The notes beneath the pieces were generated by a model. The model did not search any database. It was not told the DNA's origin and saw nothing but the letters and a program-made list of their open reading frames with translations. Below are positions 1-8,211 of a DNA stretch of 13,664 nucleotides, one piece after another; position 1 is the stretch's first letter, and each line of letters opens with the position of its first letter. The position numbers and the translations under genes were made by a program. This DNA is from Clostridia bacterium (GTDB lineage: Bacteria; Bacillota; Clostridia; UMGS1810): positions 1 to 13,664 of the forward strand of contig JAEDEG010000067.1 in NCBI GenBank assembly GCA_016293435.1. Reading direction: 5' to 3'.

Positions 1-1310
1 GCCTTGCTTGCAACTTCATAGGGGGCATGCATCGAAAGAAGCGGTACACCGCAGTCAATGGTTTCAACATTCATGTTTGCGATAAACTGAGCTACTGTTC
101 CGCCGCCACCTTGATCAACCTTGCCAAGCTCTGCCATCTGCCATGCCACATCAGCATCGTTAAGAATTTTTCTGATTTTCGCCACAAACTCTGCATTTGC
201 GTCTGAGGTGCCCGATTTTCCTCTTGCGCCGGTGAATTTGGCAAACGCAACACCGTCACCAAGATAAGCGCTGTTAAGCGGCTCCGACACACTTTTGTAT
301 GTCGGGTCAATTGCACATGTAACATCAGAGGATAAACACATTGAATTGGAAAATGCTGTTTTCAGCATTAGGTCGTTGTAGCTGCCTTTTTGCTTGTTAA
401 TAAGATTTGCCACAAATGTTTCAAAAAACATCGACTGCATACCTGTGTTACCCATCGAGCCGATTTCCTCTTTGTCGGCAAGATAGCAGATTGAAGTTTT
501 CTGAGGAGCTTGGGTTTCTGCAATTGCTCTGAATGCCGTAAAAGCACACACTCTGTCGTCTTGACCGTAGCCTGCCACCATTGATGAGTCAAGTCCGAGG
601 CTTCTTGCATTAAAGTTTGGCACAAGTTCAAGCTCTGCACTAATCAGATCTTCTTCTTCAATCTGGTATTTTTCACTTAATATATCAATTACTGTTTGCT
701 TATATTTATCTTTTTCACAATCTGCCGGAATTGATGCAGCTATTACATTGAGGTCTTCTCCGCCAATGGCACTTTTGAGCTTTTTTTCCATTTGTTCAGC
801 TGCAAGGTGCGGCAAAAGGTCAGACACGGTAAACACCGGGTCGTCAGCATCCTCTCCAATGTTGATGTCAATAACCGTACCGTTCTCAAGCACTGCAACA
901 CCAATCAGCGAAAGAGGAATTGCGGTCCACTGATATTTTTTGATTCCTCCGTAATAATGAGTTTTAAGCATTGCCATGCCGCTGTCCTCATAAAGCGGTA
1001 TTTGCTTGAGGTCAAGTCTGGGGCTGTCAATATGAGCTGCCACAAGATTAAATCCGCTTTCTATATCATCCTTGCCGATTACCGCAAGCACTATATTTTT
1101 GTTTCGGTTTATTTTATATACTTTCATTCCCGGCTTTAATTGCTTAACGGTTTCAAGCTCTTTAAAATTTGCCGCTTCTGCAAGACGTCTGGTATAGTTG
1201 GTGCATAATCTTTCGGTTTTGCTGTTATTTAGATATTTAATGTAATCATCACAAAATTTAAACACAATTTTTTTGTCGGAGATTTTCTCCCAAGCTGATT
1301 TTCTTTCCAT
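1..1310 (-). CDS. M18 family aminopeptidase, C-terminus cut by the window edge
   Basis: Probable cytosolic, binuclear zinc aminopeptidase of family M18 (aspartyl/general aminopeptidase), which removes N-terminal residues from peptides. The 436 complete codons seen include the family's metal ligands: His93 in AAHIDSPR, Asp252 in QDDRVCA, the Glu pair 281-282 in ADKEEIGS, Asp329 in SSDV and His428 in SMHAPYE. Family members are about 430-480 residues, so only a few tens of residues are missing beyond position 1. The start ATG at 1310 follows AAAGGATG at a good distance. A TATAAT-like -10 (1332-1337) lies just upstream, but its -35 is weak. The gene lies 82 bases downstream of the AraC gene on the same strand. 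I see no terminator between them, so readthrough is possible. There is no signal peptide. Family assignment is secure; substrate preference is not visible. Confidence 0.95.
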   Translation of the reverse strand, partial: MERKSAWEKISDKKIVFKFCDDYIKYLNNSKTERLCTNYTRRLAEAANFKELETVKQLKPGMKVYKINRNKNIVLAVIGKDDIESGFNLVAAHIDSPRLDLKQIPLYEDSGMAMLKTHYYGGIKKYQWTAIPLSLIGVAVLENGTVIDINIGEDADDPVFTVSDLLPHLAAEQMEKKLKSAIGGEDLNVIAASIPADCEKDKYKQTVIDILSEKYQIEEEDLISAELELVPNFNARSLGLDSSMVAGYGQDDRVCAFTAFRAIAETQAPQKTSICYLADKEEIGSMGNTGMQSMFFETFVANLINKQKGSYNDLMLKTAFSNSMCLSSDVTCAIDPTYKSVSEPLNSAYLGDGVAFAKFTGARGKSGTSDANAEFVAKIRKILNDADVAWQMAELGKVDQGGGGTVAQFIANMNVETIDCGVPLLSMHAPYEVASK

Positions 1311-1392
1311 TTTTATCATCCTTTCCAATCTATTATATATTTTAATACAAAATCAATAAAAATACAAGAGTTTATTTTATTTGTTCATATTT

Positions 1393-2211
1393 TTATGTCT
1401 GAAAATATTCTTTGATGAAGTTCTTTGGAGAACGACCCGTTGCTTTTTTGAAAAAACGACTAAAATATAAGTTGTCGTTAAACCCGAGCGCGTGTGCAAT
1501 TTCTGTAATGTTCAAATCTGTTGTGGATAGAAGCTCCATGGCCTTGTTTACAGTTATTTTTGCCAAATATTGATGTGGGGTCATTCCGATACGCTTTTTG
1601 AATGTTCTGATAAAGTGATATTCGCTTAGTCCGCACATGCGTGCATAATCCGCATTGCTTAATGTGTTTATATTTTCGTTTTGCATGCAAATCAAAACCT
1701 TTCGCAAAGGATTGTCGGGAATATGAACCCTTTTTGCAATCTTTGCCAGAAGCATATACATGCATGAAGCAAGGTAACTATCTGTCGTAAAATCCTCTAT
1801 CGCAACAGCCTTTGCCATAGATTCAAAAGTTTTTTTAAATTCAAATAATTCGCCTACTTCAAACATGTTTCCCTCAAGCTGAAGTTTTTTTAAAATCCCC
1901 GGCACGCCAAATCCGGTAAAATGAACCCAATAATAATCCGCCAAAGAGTCAGCAGGAAACTCATAATGATTTTCTGCTCCCGGCTGCAGAATGACAATAC
2001 TGCCGCTTTGAATTTTAATAAATCTATCTTTTATAAGAAATTGCCCGTAGCCTTTATCAATATAAATGATTTGGTAATCGACTCTTCCTTTTTTTCTTTT
2101 TATGCAAAGATTCTGATTAACGCATCGATTAAAGCCAAAGTTATTTACGGATATAAATTCGTTGGAATTTTTATCGGTACTTAAGGTTCCTTTGGCATAA
2201 AAGCATTCCAT
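1393..2211 (-). CDS. AraC family transcriptional regulator
   Basis: Probable sugar-responsive DNA-binding regulator of 272 residues, the usual length for the family. Residues about 30-135 form the AraC-type cupin sensor domain, with the turn LQPGAENHYEF and a downstream YYWVHFTG. Residues about 172-270 carry the two helix-turn-helix units: YARMCGLSEYHFIRTFKK, then ITEIAHALGFNDNLYFSRFFKK and the C-terminal GRSPKNF signature. The ATG at 2211 is preceded by AAAGGAA about nine bases upstream. The gene is divergent from the GH2 glycosidase at 2389 and shares a 177-base intergenic region with it, the usual arrangement for an AraC activator and its target. The inducing sugar cannot be told from sequence. 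A role at the GH2 promoter is inferred from position and from the repeats at 2275-2306. Confidence 0.93.
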   Translation of the reverse strand: MECFYAKGTLSTDKNSNEFISVNNFGFNRCVNQNLCIKRKKGRVDYQIIYIDKGYGQFLIKDRFIKIQSGSIVILQPGAENHYEFPADSLADYYWVHFTGFGVPGILKKLQLEGNMFEVGELFEFKKTFESMAKAVAIEDFTTDSYLASCMYMLLAKIAKRVHIPDNPLRKVLICMQNENINTLSNADYARMCGLSEYHFIRTFKKRIGMTPHQYLAKITVNKAMELLSTTDLNITEIAHALGFNDNLYFSRFFKKATGRSPKNFIKEYFQT

Positions 2212-2274
2212 ACAAAATCATTCCTTTACTTTTTGTCAATTATACAGTTATTTGGTTTTGCTGTCAATATAAAA

Positions 2275-2306
2275 AAGCAATTTTATCCATATTTAAGCAA
2301 TTATAT
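2275..2306 (+). promoter_or_regulatory. Putative AraC-regulator direct repeats in the GH2 promoter
   Basis: Two near-identical half-sites, AAGCAATTTTAT (2275-2286) and AAGCAATTATAT (2295-2306), lie on the same strand exactly 20 bases apart, about two helical turns. This is the geometry of AraC-family direct-repeat operators. The second repeat ends about three bases before the expected -35 position of the GH2 promoter, which suits an activator that touches RNA polymerase. Binding by the adjacent AraC protein is inferred. Confidence 0.5.
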
Positions 2307-2309
2307 GTA

Positions 2310-2338
2310 TTTTATATTGCAGTTATTTAAGGTATAAT
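2310..2338 (+). promoter_or_regulatory. Putative promoter of the GH2 gene
   Basis: A perfect TATAAT -10 lies at 2333-2338, about 50 bases before the start codon. The sequence 17 bases upstream (2310-2315) is a poor -35 match, consistent with a promoter that depends on an activator such as the divergent AraC protein. Confidence 0.5.
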
Positions 2339-2388
2339 CAATATGAAAGATTCAATGGTATTAATTATATTTCTGTTGGAGGCTTAAA

Positions 2389-4746
2389 ATGAGAGAAAAG
2401 ATTTTATTTGATAATGGGTGGATGTTTCATAGCGGTGATATAGAGAATTCGTTTCCCAAAAGTAAAGGTCCGGTGTATATCCAGTCAAAAACAGAACGCA
2501 AATTAAAAGGCCCGGCTGCGCGTGCATTTAACAGCAATCCAAATGATTACGATTTATTTTTCCATGAGGTAAATACCGATTGGTGGGAGTGGGTTGATTT
2601 GCCGCATGACTACATAATCAAGCAGACTCCAAAGGAAAAATATAACAATGCACTCGGATTTTTTGAGTACGGAAATGCATGGTACAGAAAAACATTTAAT
2701 TTAGATGAAAGTGACAAAGGGAAACGCCTTAGCTTATTTTTTGAAGCTGTTGCCACACATTGCACGATATACCTGAATGGATGTGTATTAAAACGTAATT
2801 TCTGCGGATACAACAGCTTTGAGGTTAATATAACAGACTTTGTAAAATTTGGCGAAGGAAAGGAAAACGAAAATGTGCTTGCCGTTTATGTCAGCTCAGA
2901 TGAATTTGAGGGATGGTGGTATCAGGGTGCCGGCATATACCGTCATGTATGGCTTAACAAAACAGCCCCCGTGGCAATCGACTTATGGGGAGTATATGCT
3001 ATGCCGGTTGAACGCAGCAACGGAATATGGGATATTGATGCTGAAACAACGGTAATAAACGATAAATTTGAAGATATAACAGTGACTTCTGTTACATGCT
3101 TTCACACAGAGGACGGAAAAAAGCTTACTGAGGCCTCCTCAAAAGCAGTTATACCTGCACGCGGCCGATCTGAAATTAAGTATCATATGGAAGCTAAAAA
3201 TCCAATCTTGTGGGCTATCGATAATCCGTATTTGTATACTGTGGATACAAAATTGCTCATAAATGGGGAAGAAATTGACAGATATAAAACACATACGGGC
3301 TTTAGAACATTCAAGCTCGATCCACGTAATGGGCTATTCCTAAACGGCAAGCATATAAGGATAAATGGTGTCTGTGCACATCAGGATTTTGGACTGACGG
3401 GAAAAGCTGTGCCGGACAACATTGCACAATATAAGATAGAAATGATAAAAGAGATGGGAGCTAATGGTTATCGCACAAGTCATTATCCTCATTCAGAGGC
3501 TACAATGGATGCTCTTGACACAATGGGCTTTATTGTTATGGACGAAGTGCGCTGGTTTTCCTCTGCTGATGAAGAAATGAAGCAGCTTGAAATGCTTGTA
3601 AAAAGAGACAGAAATCGTCCGTCCGTGCTGTTTTGGTCGGTAGGAAACGAAGAGCCGCACCACATAACGGAGGAGGGCCGCAGAATTTGCAGGTCGATGA
3701 TGGCAAAAATACGCAGCCTCGATAATAAACGAGTTGTAATGACAGCAGTCTCAAATTCTCCCGACGAGGCCACCGTTTATGATGAACTGGACGCTATAGG
3801 TGTAAATTATAATCTTGATAAATACGAAATAATACACGAAAAATACCCTGAAAAATGTATTTTCTCATCAGAGTGCTGTGCAACAAGCACAACGCGCGGA
3901 TGGTATTATGATGACTGTCACGAAAAAGGCTACCTTTCCGCATTTGACAAAGATACCGACAGTTGGTTTCTGGGAAGAGAAAAAACATGGAAATTTTTAT
4001 CCGAAAGACCGTGGGTTCTCGGCGGCTATCAGTGGATAGCGTTTGAACATCGCGGCGAGGCTGTATGGCCGAGATTATGTTCACAATCCGGAGCAATTGA
4101 CTTATATCTGCAAAAGAAGGATGCTTTTTATCAAAATCAAAGTCATTGGTCCGATAAACCCATGGTTCATCTTATGCCGCATTGGAATTTCAATGGCAGA
4201 GAAGGAGAGATGATGAGGGTATGCGCATATACCAACTGCGAAGAGTTGGAACTGTTGTTAAACGATATAAGTATGGGCAGGAAAAAAATTGAAAAGTACG
4301 GTCATGGAGAATGGAGCGTTCAGTATGAACCGGGCGAGCTTATAGTGAATGCATATAATAACGGCGAGCTTGTTTGCCGGGATATACAGGTTACAACAGG
4401 AAAGCCTGCGGGACTTGCTCTGAATTTGGATAATAAGATAACAGAGGCAAACGGCGTTGATATTGCTGTAATAACCTGTTATTGTATAGATTCCAACGGA
4501 AGAGAAGTTCCGGATGCCGCACCGTTTGTAAGCTTCAATACAAATTCGCTGGGATGCGTGATAGGAACAGGCTCCGACATATCCGATCATATACCGCCGC
4601 ATATAACAGAAAGGCAGATGCGGGCAGGCAGAATAACCGTTGCGGTAAAGGTAGGCAAAAAAGCGGGCAATCTAAATATATATGCAAAGTCAAGCGGACT
4701 GAACGAAGCTGTGCTGACAATTCCGCTTTCTGCTGTTGAAGAATAA
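2389..4746 (+). CDS. Glycoside hydrolase family 2 protein (beta-galactosidase type)
   Basis: A 785-residue intracellular glycosidase expected to cleave beta-linked sugars from imported oligosaccharides by the retaining mechanism. Residues about 60-190 form the N-terminal sugar-binding domain (GNAWYRKTF, GAGIYRHVWL), followed by an Ig-like domain to about 300. The TIM barrel follows, with RINGVCAHQDFG, ANGYRTSHYPHS, the acid/base Glu421 in SVGNEE and the nucleophile Glu495 in FSSECC. The 74-residue gap between the two glutamates is typical of GH2. The C-terminal part (about 590-785) resembles the beta-sandwich domains of larger GH2 enzymes (AYTNCEELELLLND). The ATG is preceded by GGAGG at 2378-2382. 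There is no signal peptide. I do not see the NxK motif of beta-glucuronidases, so beta-galactosidase is favoured, but the substrate is not proven. The IS256 remnant starts 19 bases after the stop. Confidence 0.93.
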   Translation: MREKILFDNGWMFHSGDIENSFPKSKGPVYIQSKTERKLKGPAARAFNSNPNDYDLFFHEVNTDWWEWVDLPHDYIIKQTPKEKYNNALGFFEYGNAWYRKTFNLDESDKGKRLSLFFEAVATHCTIYLNGCVLKRNFCGYNSFEVNITDFVKFGEGKENENVLAVYVSSDEFEGWWYQGAGIYRHVWLNKTAPVAIDLWGVYAMPVERSNGIWDIDAETTVINDKFEDITVTSVTCFHTEDGKKLTEASSKAVIPARGRSEIKYHMEAKNPILWAIDNPYLYTVDTKLLINGEEIDRYKTHTGFRTFKLDPRNGLFLNGKHIRINGVCAHQDFGLTGKAVPDNIAQYKIEMIKEMGANGYRTSHYPHSEATMDALDTMGFIVMDEVRWFSSADEEMKQLEMLVKRDRNRPSVLFWSVGNEEPHHITEEGRRICRSMMAKIRSLDNKRVVMTAVSNSPDEATVYDELDAIGVNYNLDKYEIIHEKYPEKCIFSSECCATSTTRGWYYDDCHEKGYLSAFDKDTDSWFLGREKTWKFLSERPWVLGGYQWIAFEHRGEAVWPRLCSQSGAIDLYLQKKDAFYQNQSHWSDKPMVHLMPHWNFNGREGEMMRVCAYTNCEELELLLNDISMGRKKIEKYGHGEWSVQYEPGELIVNAYNNGELVCRDIQVTTGKPAGLALNLDNKITEANGVDIAVITCYCIDSNGREVPDAAPFVSFNTNSLGCVIGTGSDISDHIPPHITERQMRAGRITVAVKVGKKAGNLNIYAKSSGLNEAVLTIPLSAVEE

Positions 4747-4765
4747 CTAATATTATCAGAAAATA

Positions 4766-4789
4766 GAGAGTGTAAATAAAGTCTGTAAA
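4766..4789 (+). repeat. Left terminal inverted repeat of an IS256-family element
   Basis: The sequence starting GAGAGTGTAAATAAA has the form of the outer end of clostridial IS256-family elements and lies 35 bases before the first recognisable transposase codon. I found no matching right end between 5391 and 5650, so the element has lost its other terminus. Confidence 0.6.
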
Positions 4790-4823
4790 AAATATTTCTT
4801 CTATGATAGAATATAAAGAATAG

Positions 4824-5391
4824 GAGTATGACACCAAATCTGCAGCGGATATTCAAGAGGAGCTAAAGGATTTGCTTGGCGGTACGATTCAGGAGATGAT
4901 GGAAGCCGAGCTTTACGAACATCTGGGGTATGACGAATATGAACGCAGCGACAATCAGGATTACCGCAATGGCGTAAAATCCAAGAAATTACGCAGTTCG
5001 TATGGTGAAATACCGATTGATGTTCCACAGGATCGGTACGGTGATTTCCGGCCGCAGATTGTCCCAAAACACAAAAAGGATATCTCAGCTATTGAGCAAA
5101 AAATTATTGCCATGTCTGCAAAAGGTATGACAACAAGGCAGATTTCCGATATAGTTGAGGATATTTACGGATTTGAAGTAAATGAGGCCATGGTGACGGC
5201 GGTTACAAACAAAATATTGCCGCAAATTGAGGAGAGGCAACAAAGACCGCTATCCTGAGCGCATGCATGAAGTAACGGCGAAATGGCATGACAATTATCC
5301 AAATAGCATGAAACGCCGGGAGGAAAACCGGGATGTGATATCGCCTATGTTCAAGTTTTCTGCGAATGAAAGACCGTTTCTAATACGTTAA
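4824..5391 (+). pseudogene. Collapsed IS256-family (mutator) transposase
   Basis: This is a remnant of an IS256-type transposase that normally has about 390-410 residues. The first frame opens after a TAG at 4821-4823 and runs to a stop at 5258. It carries the family's N-terminal domain (LLGGTIQEMMEAELYEHLGY, then RNGVKSKKLRSSYGEI and VTNKILPQIEE). Its start codon is lost: the nearby ATG at 4828 is in another frame. From about 5245 the match continues in the +1 frame (AKWHDNYPNSMKRREEN, then VISPMFKFS), a segment that normally lies just before the catalytic Glu. The roughly 190 residues between, with both catalytic Asp residues, are gone, as is everything after FKFS, including the IYTTNAIE-type motif. 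It cannot be an active transposase. A complete copy elsewhere in the genome could in principle act on its surviving end. Confidence 0.85.
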
Positions 5392-5447
5392 CATAATATA
5401 TAACATAGCTTGTTTTGTGGCAGATTCGTGGCACGAAAGATAAAAAT

Positions 5448-5476
5448 ATCCCCACAACCGTAATGGTTGTGGGGAT
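5448..5476 (-). terminator. Intrinsic terminator, probably the native rpsI terminator
   Basis: Perfect 12-base-pair stem ATCCCCACAACC / GGTTGTGGGGAT with a five-base loop. On the minus strand it is followed by TATTTTTATC. It begins 15 bases after the stop codon of the S9 tail, so it is most simply the original terminator of the host rpsI operon, now separated from the gene by the integrated element. It also stops transcription coming from the integrase genes. Confidence 0.85.
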
Positions 5477-5491
5477 TTGTGGATAAAATAT

Positions 5492-5539
5492 TTATCTCTT
5501 ACTAAACTGCGGTGCACGACGAGCTGCCTTTAAGCCGTA
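5492..5539 (-). other. rpsI: Attachment-site junction: 3' end of rpsI (ribosomal protein S9)
   Basis: Read on the minus strand, this encodes YGLKAARRAPQFSKR followed by TAA. That is the strongly conserved C-terminus of bacterial ribosomal protein S9. Upstream in the same frame the sequence (FKGLRTLSLNE) bears no relation to S9, and a stop lies 22 codons further up, so only the tail of the gene is present. A gene tail cut off from its body, next to its own terminator and about 100 bases from an integrase gene, is what integration into the 3' end of a housekeeping gene leaves at the distal junction. The crossover core lies somewhere in the tail, with its upper limit near 5541. The complete rpsI is expected beyond the right edge of the window. 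Confidence 0.82.
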
Positions 5540-5642
5540 CTCGTTTAAACTCAAAGTCCGCAAACCCTTGAAAACACTGGCTTTTCGAGAGGTTGCTTTA
5601 AAGTTTCACCCCATTTTTATCCCCTATAATAGCTTTGATATG
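5540..5642. other. Element-side attachment arm between the rpsI tail and the integrase
   Basis: There is no gene here. This is the element's own DNA flanking the crossover point and should hold the integrase arm-binding sites. TTTAAA occurs at 5544-5549 and again in GCTTTAAAG near 5600, but I cannot define a convincing repeat array. The minus-strand reading frame leading into the S9 tail is open for about 22 codons, without a start codon or ribosome binding site. Confidence 0.5.
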
Positions 5643-6854
5643 TCAGTCCGTATTCTTATTTCCGAGAGCTTTATTAACAACACCTATTAACTCTTCAGGT
5701 TTATTATATTTCACTTTTGCGTAAATGTCCATAGTTATTTTACTATTTTCGTGTCCTGCAAGATATTGAACCGTTTTCGGATCAACTCCCAAATAGATTA
5801 GATTAGTAATATATGTGTAGCGAAGCTGATGCGGCGTAACATCAAAATCCAATGAATATACCAGCTTTGGATTATTTCGCTGATGACTGCCAAGTTCCGG
5901 ATGAATTGTACATACCACTTTTTGACCGTTGACATATTTATAGTATTTTCTTTCCTTTGCTGTTCGCACCTCAATATATTTCCAAACTCTTTGGAATTGC
6001 GAATAGGAAAGGGGTTCTCCTTTACTATCGGCAATTACATAATCGGAAATTGATTTTTCTTTAGCTTCCTTTAAGCAATCAACCAAACACTTAGGAATAG
6101 GTATATCTCGTTTTGCTGCCGAGGTTTTTAATTCGGTGCTTATAACAGGGCGGTTCTTTTCTGAACGCCAGGCTCTGCGTACAGCAATGTATGGCGTTGC
6201 TTCATCAAGGAATACACAATCCCATTGAAGACCGAGTATTTCTTCACGTCTAAGCCCTGCATACAGACCAATCATAACAAACACATACGGCGGAAGCTCT
6301 TTTATAGTGTCAAGCAGCGTGTTTACTTGTTCATCGCTTAATGCTTCTTTTTTCTTTTGCGATTTCCCGCCCTTTGCTGAAAGCGTAACAGAAGGATTGC
6401 TCTCAATCAGTTGATTAGCTTCGGCAGAATAGAAAATACACTTAATTAACATATTTACTGTGCTATATACTGCTGATGACATTTTGGATGCAGGAACCAT
6501 TAGTAATTTCAAGTCATCCAATGTTACTTCATCTATATACATATCTCCGATAGGTTCTATAACATATTTTCGTAAAGAAAGTTCATATCCTCGTAATGTT
6601 TGAGGCTTTACGGTGGCTGACTTCATCATCAACCATTTTTCGCAATATTCCTTAACTGTAGGATTTTCTTTACGGAAGCTTATATCATCTATTTCTCTTT
6701 GCGCTTCTTTGACTTTCTCATGCAGCTCTTTGCTAGTAAGACCATAAATTGCAACTCGTTTTCCGTCAGCGTCTTTTATTCTTGTCCTAAAATACTCGTT
6801 ACCATTATGTATTACCGTCTTATATTCAGGTATTACTTCTTTTTTTCTGGGCAT
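5643..6854 (-). CDS. Tyrosine recombinase/integrase, attachment-proximal copy
   Basis: A 403-residue site-specific recombinase of the Tn916/phage integrase type, expected to catalyse integration and excision at the adjacent rpsI site. Residues about 10-60 form the N-terminal arm-binding domain (NGNEYFRTRIKDADGKR), about 64-155 the SAM-like core-binding domain and about 170-395 the catalytic domain. All catalytic residues are present: Arg202 (AGLRREE), Lys243 (ELKTSAAKR), His342 and Arg345 (PHQLRYTY), His368 (LAGHENS) and the nucleophile Tyr378 (MDIYAKV). The ATG follows GGAAGGAGGG with good spacing. It begins 18 bases after the stop of a second, similar integrase, so the two are almost certainly co-transcribed. 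It is the gene nearest to the attachment site. Nothing suggests inactivation. Confidence 0.95.
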   Translation of the reverse strand: MPRKKEVIPEYKTVIHNGNEYFRTRIKDADGKRVAIYGLTSKELHEKVKEAQREIDDISFRKENPTVKEYCEKWLMMKSATVKPQTLRGYELSLRKYVIEPIGDMYIDEVTLDDLKLLMVPASKMSSAVYSTVNMLIKCIFYSAEANQLIESNPSVTLSAKGGKSQKKKEALSDEQVNTLLDTIKELPPYVFVMIGLYAGLRREEILGLQWDCVFLDEATPYIAVRRAWRSEKNRPVISTELKTSAAKRDIPIPKCLVDCLKEAKEKSISDYVIADSKGEPLSYSQFQRVWKYIEVRTAKERKYYKYVNGQKVVCTIHPELGSHQRNNPKLVYSLDFDVTPHQLRYTYITNLIYLGVDPKTVQYLAGHENSKITMDIYAKVKYNKPEELIGVVNKALGNKNTD

Positions 6855-6872
6855 TGTAAAACCCTCCTTCCT

Positions 6873-8105
6873 TTATTGCATCGTATTTGTTTGCCCATAG
6901 TTTTCGTTCCACAAGGAAAATGCTCCTTCTAATAGTCCGGCGATTTCTTGGGGCTTATTATATTTCACTTTTGCATATATGTCCATTGTAATCTTACTGC
7001 TCTCGTGCCCTGCAAGATATTGAACCGTCTTCGGATCAACTGATGCGTGTATCAGATTAGTAATATAAGTATGTCTGAGCTGATGCGGTGTTACTTGAAA
7101 GTCTAAACTATACACAACTTTTCCGTTGTGAGCGGCTTTTTCACCAAGTACAGGTGTTACAGTATGCTTTATACGCTCACCGTTCTCATATCTATAATAA
7201 TGGCGTTCTTTTGTGGTTCGCGTTACAATATATGTCCACAGCCTTTTGAACTGCGTGTACGATAACGGATTGCCGTCACTATTTGCTACAACATATTCAG
7301 AGGTCGCATTTGCTTTTGCTTCTCGCAAACATTCAGCTAAACAGTCCGGGAGCGGAATATCTCTATACGCCGCAGGAGTTTTTAAATCCGTCATAATCAC
7401 AGGTCTGTTGTGTTCGGTATGCCACGCTCTACGGACTGTTAAATAAGGAGCTTGTGCGTCTAAATATACTGAGTCCCATTGGAGAGCGAGTATTTCTTCC
7501 CTCCGAAGTCCGGCATACAGTCCAATCATAACAAAGACATATGGTGGAAGGTCTTTTATAGCGTCAAGTAATTTATCTACCTGTTCGTCCGTAAGCGGTA
7601 TTTTATCGGATTGAGGAACTCCACCGCCTTTAGCAGAAAGATTGGCGGTGGGATTGTTCTTAATAACCTTGCTCTCTTTTGCCGATGTAAAGATACACCT
7701 TAAAAGTACATTGACTGATTTATATACAGATGCTGATTTTTTTGATACCGGGATAAGAGCCATACGAATATCATCAAGTGTTACATCTGCTATGTGCATA
7801 TCGCCAAGCGGCTTTATGATATAGTTCTTGACCTTTGATGTGTAATCGGTCAATGTTGTCTGTCTGACATTTGCCGACTGCATCAGCAACCATTTTTCGC
7901 AGTATTCCTTTACTGTGGGAGTAGTTCTGCAAAATGTCTTATTCTCAATTTGCTCTTTTACTTCCGCAACTTTTTCAGAGAGCTCATCAACCGTCTTTGC
8001 ATATAGTGTAATACGCCTGCCGTCTTGATCCTTAATTCTCGTTCTGTAATATTCGATTCCATTAGTCGTAAAGGTTCCGAATTGTTTGGATTTTTTCTTT
8101 ATCAT
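6873..8105 (-). CDS. Tyrosine recombinase/integrase, second tandem copy
   Basis: A 410-residue paralogue of the downstream integrase; by eye more than half of the positions are the same over the full length. Domain order is also the same: N-terminal domain NGIEYYRTRIKDQDGRR, core-binding domain from about 63, catalytic domain from about 168. The catalytic set is complete: Arg201 (AGLRREE), Lys242 (DLKTPAAYR), His341 and Arg344 (PHQLRHTY), His367 (LAGHESS) and Tyr377 (MDIYAKV). The start ATG follows AGGAGGT eight bases upstream. The excisionase-like gene lies 106 bases further upstream on the same strand, the usual xis-int order. Two intact adjacent integrases may act on different sites, act together, or be a recent tandem duplication; sequence alone does not decide. 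Confidence 0.95.
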   Translation of the reverse strand: MIKKKSKQFGTFTTNGIEYYRTRIKDQDGRRITLYAKTVDELSEKVAEVKEQIENKTFCRTTPTVKEYCEKWLLMQSANVRQTTLTDYTSKVKNYIIKPLGDMHIADVTLDDIRMALIPVSKKSASVYKSVNVLLRCIFTSAKESKVIKNNPTANLSAKGGGVPQSDKIPLTDEQVDKLLDAIKDLPPYVFVMIGLYAGLRREEILALQWDSVYLDAQAPYLTVRRAWHTEHNRPVIMTDLKTPAAYRDIPLPDCLAECLREAKANATSEYVVANSDGNPLSYTQFKRLWTYIVTRTTKERHYYRYENGERIKHTVTPVLGEKAAHNGKVVYSLDFQVTPHQLRHTYITNLIHASVDPKTVQYLAGHESSKITMDIYAKVKYNKPQEIAGLLEGAFSLWNENYGQTNTMQ

Positions 8106-8211
8106 ATAAAGTTACCTCCTAAAAATTTTTAATTACACTTTAGCCTTTGCTCAAATGTTAGCTTAATTATATGACTGTCAAAAAAATTTCACCAGGGACT
8201 TGACAAGCCCA

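Noticed and set aside
792..1139. 115-codon plus-strand frame inside the aminopeptidase gene
   Set aside because: It is the complement of a conserved M18 coding region and has no start signals.
4828..4870. ATG at 4828 as the transposase start
   Set aside because: It is out of frame with the conserved N-terminal domain and stops within a few codons; it only marks the frameshift or deletion.
5391..5650. Right terminal inverted repeat of the IS256 remnant
   Set aside because: I looked for the complement of the left end and found none, so the remnant is one-ended.
8160..8185. TTGACA and TATAAT on the minus strand just upstream of the second integrase
   Set aside because: The two boxes are only four bases apart and cannot form a sigma-A promoter together.
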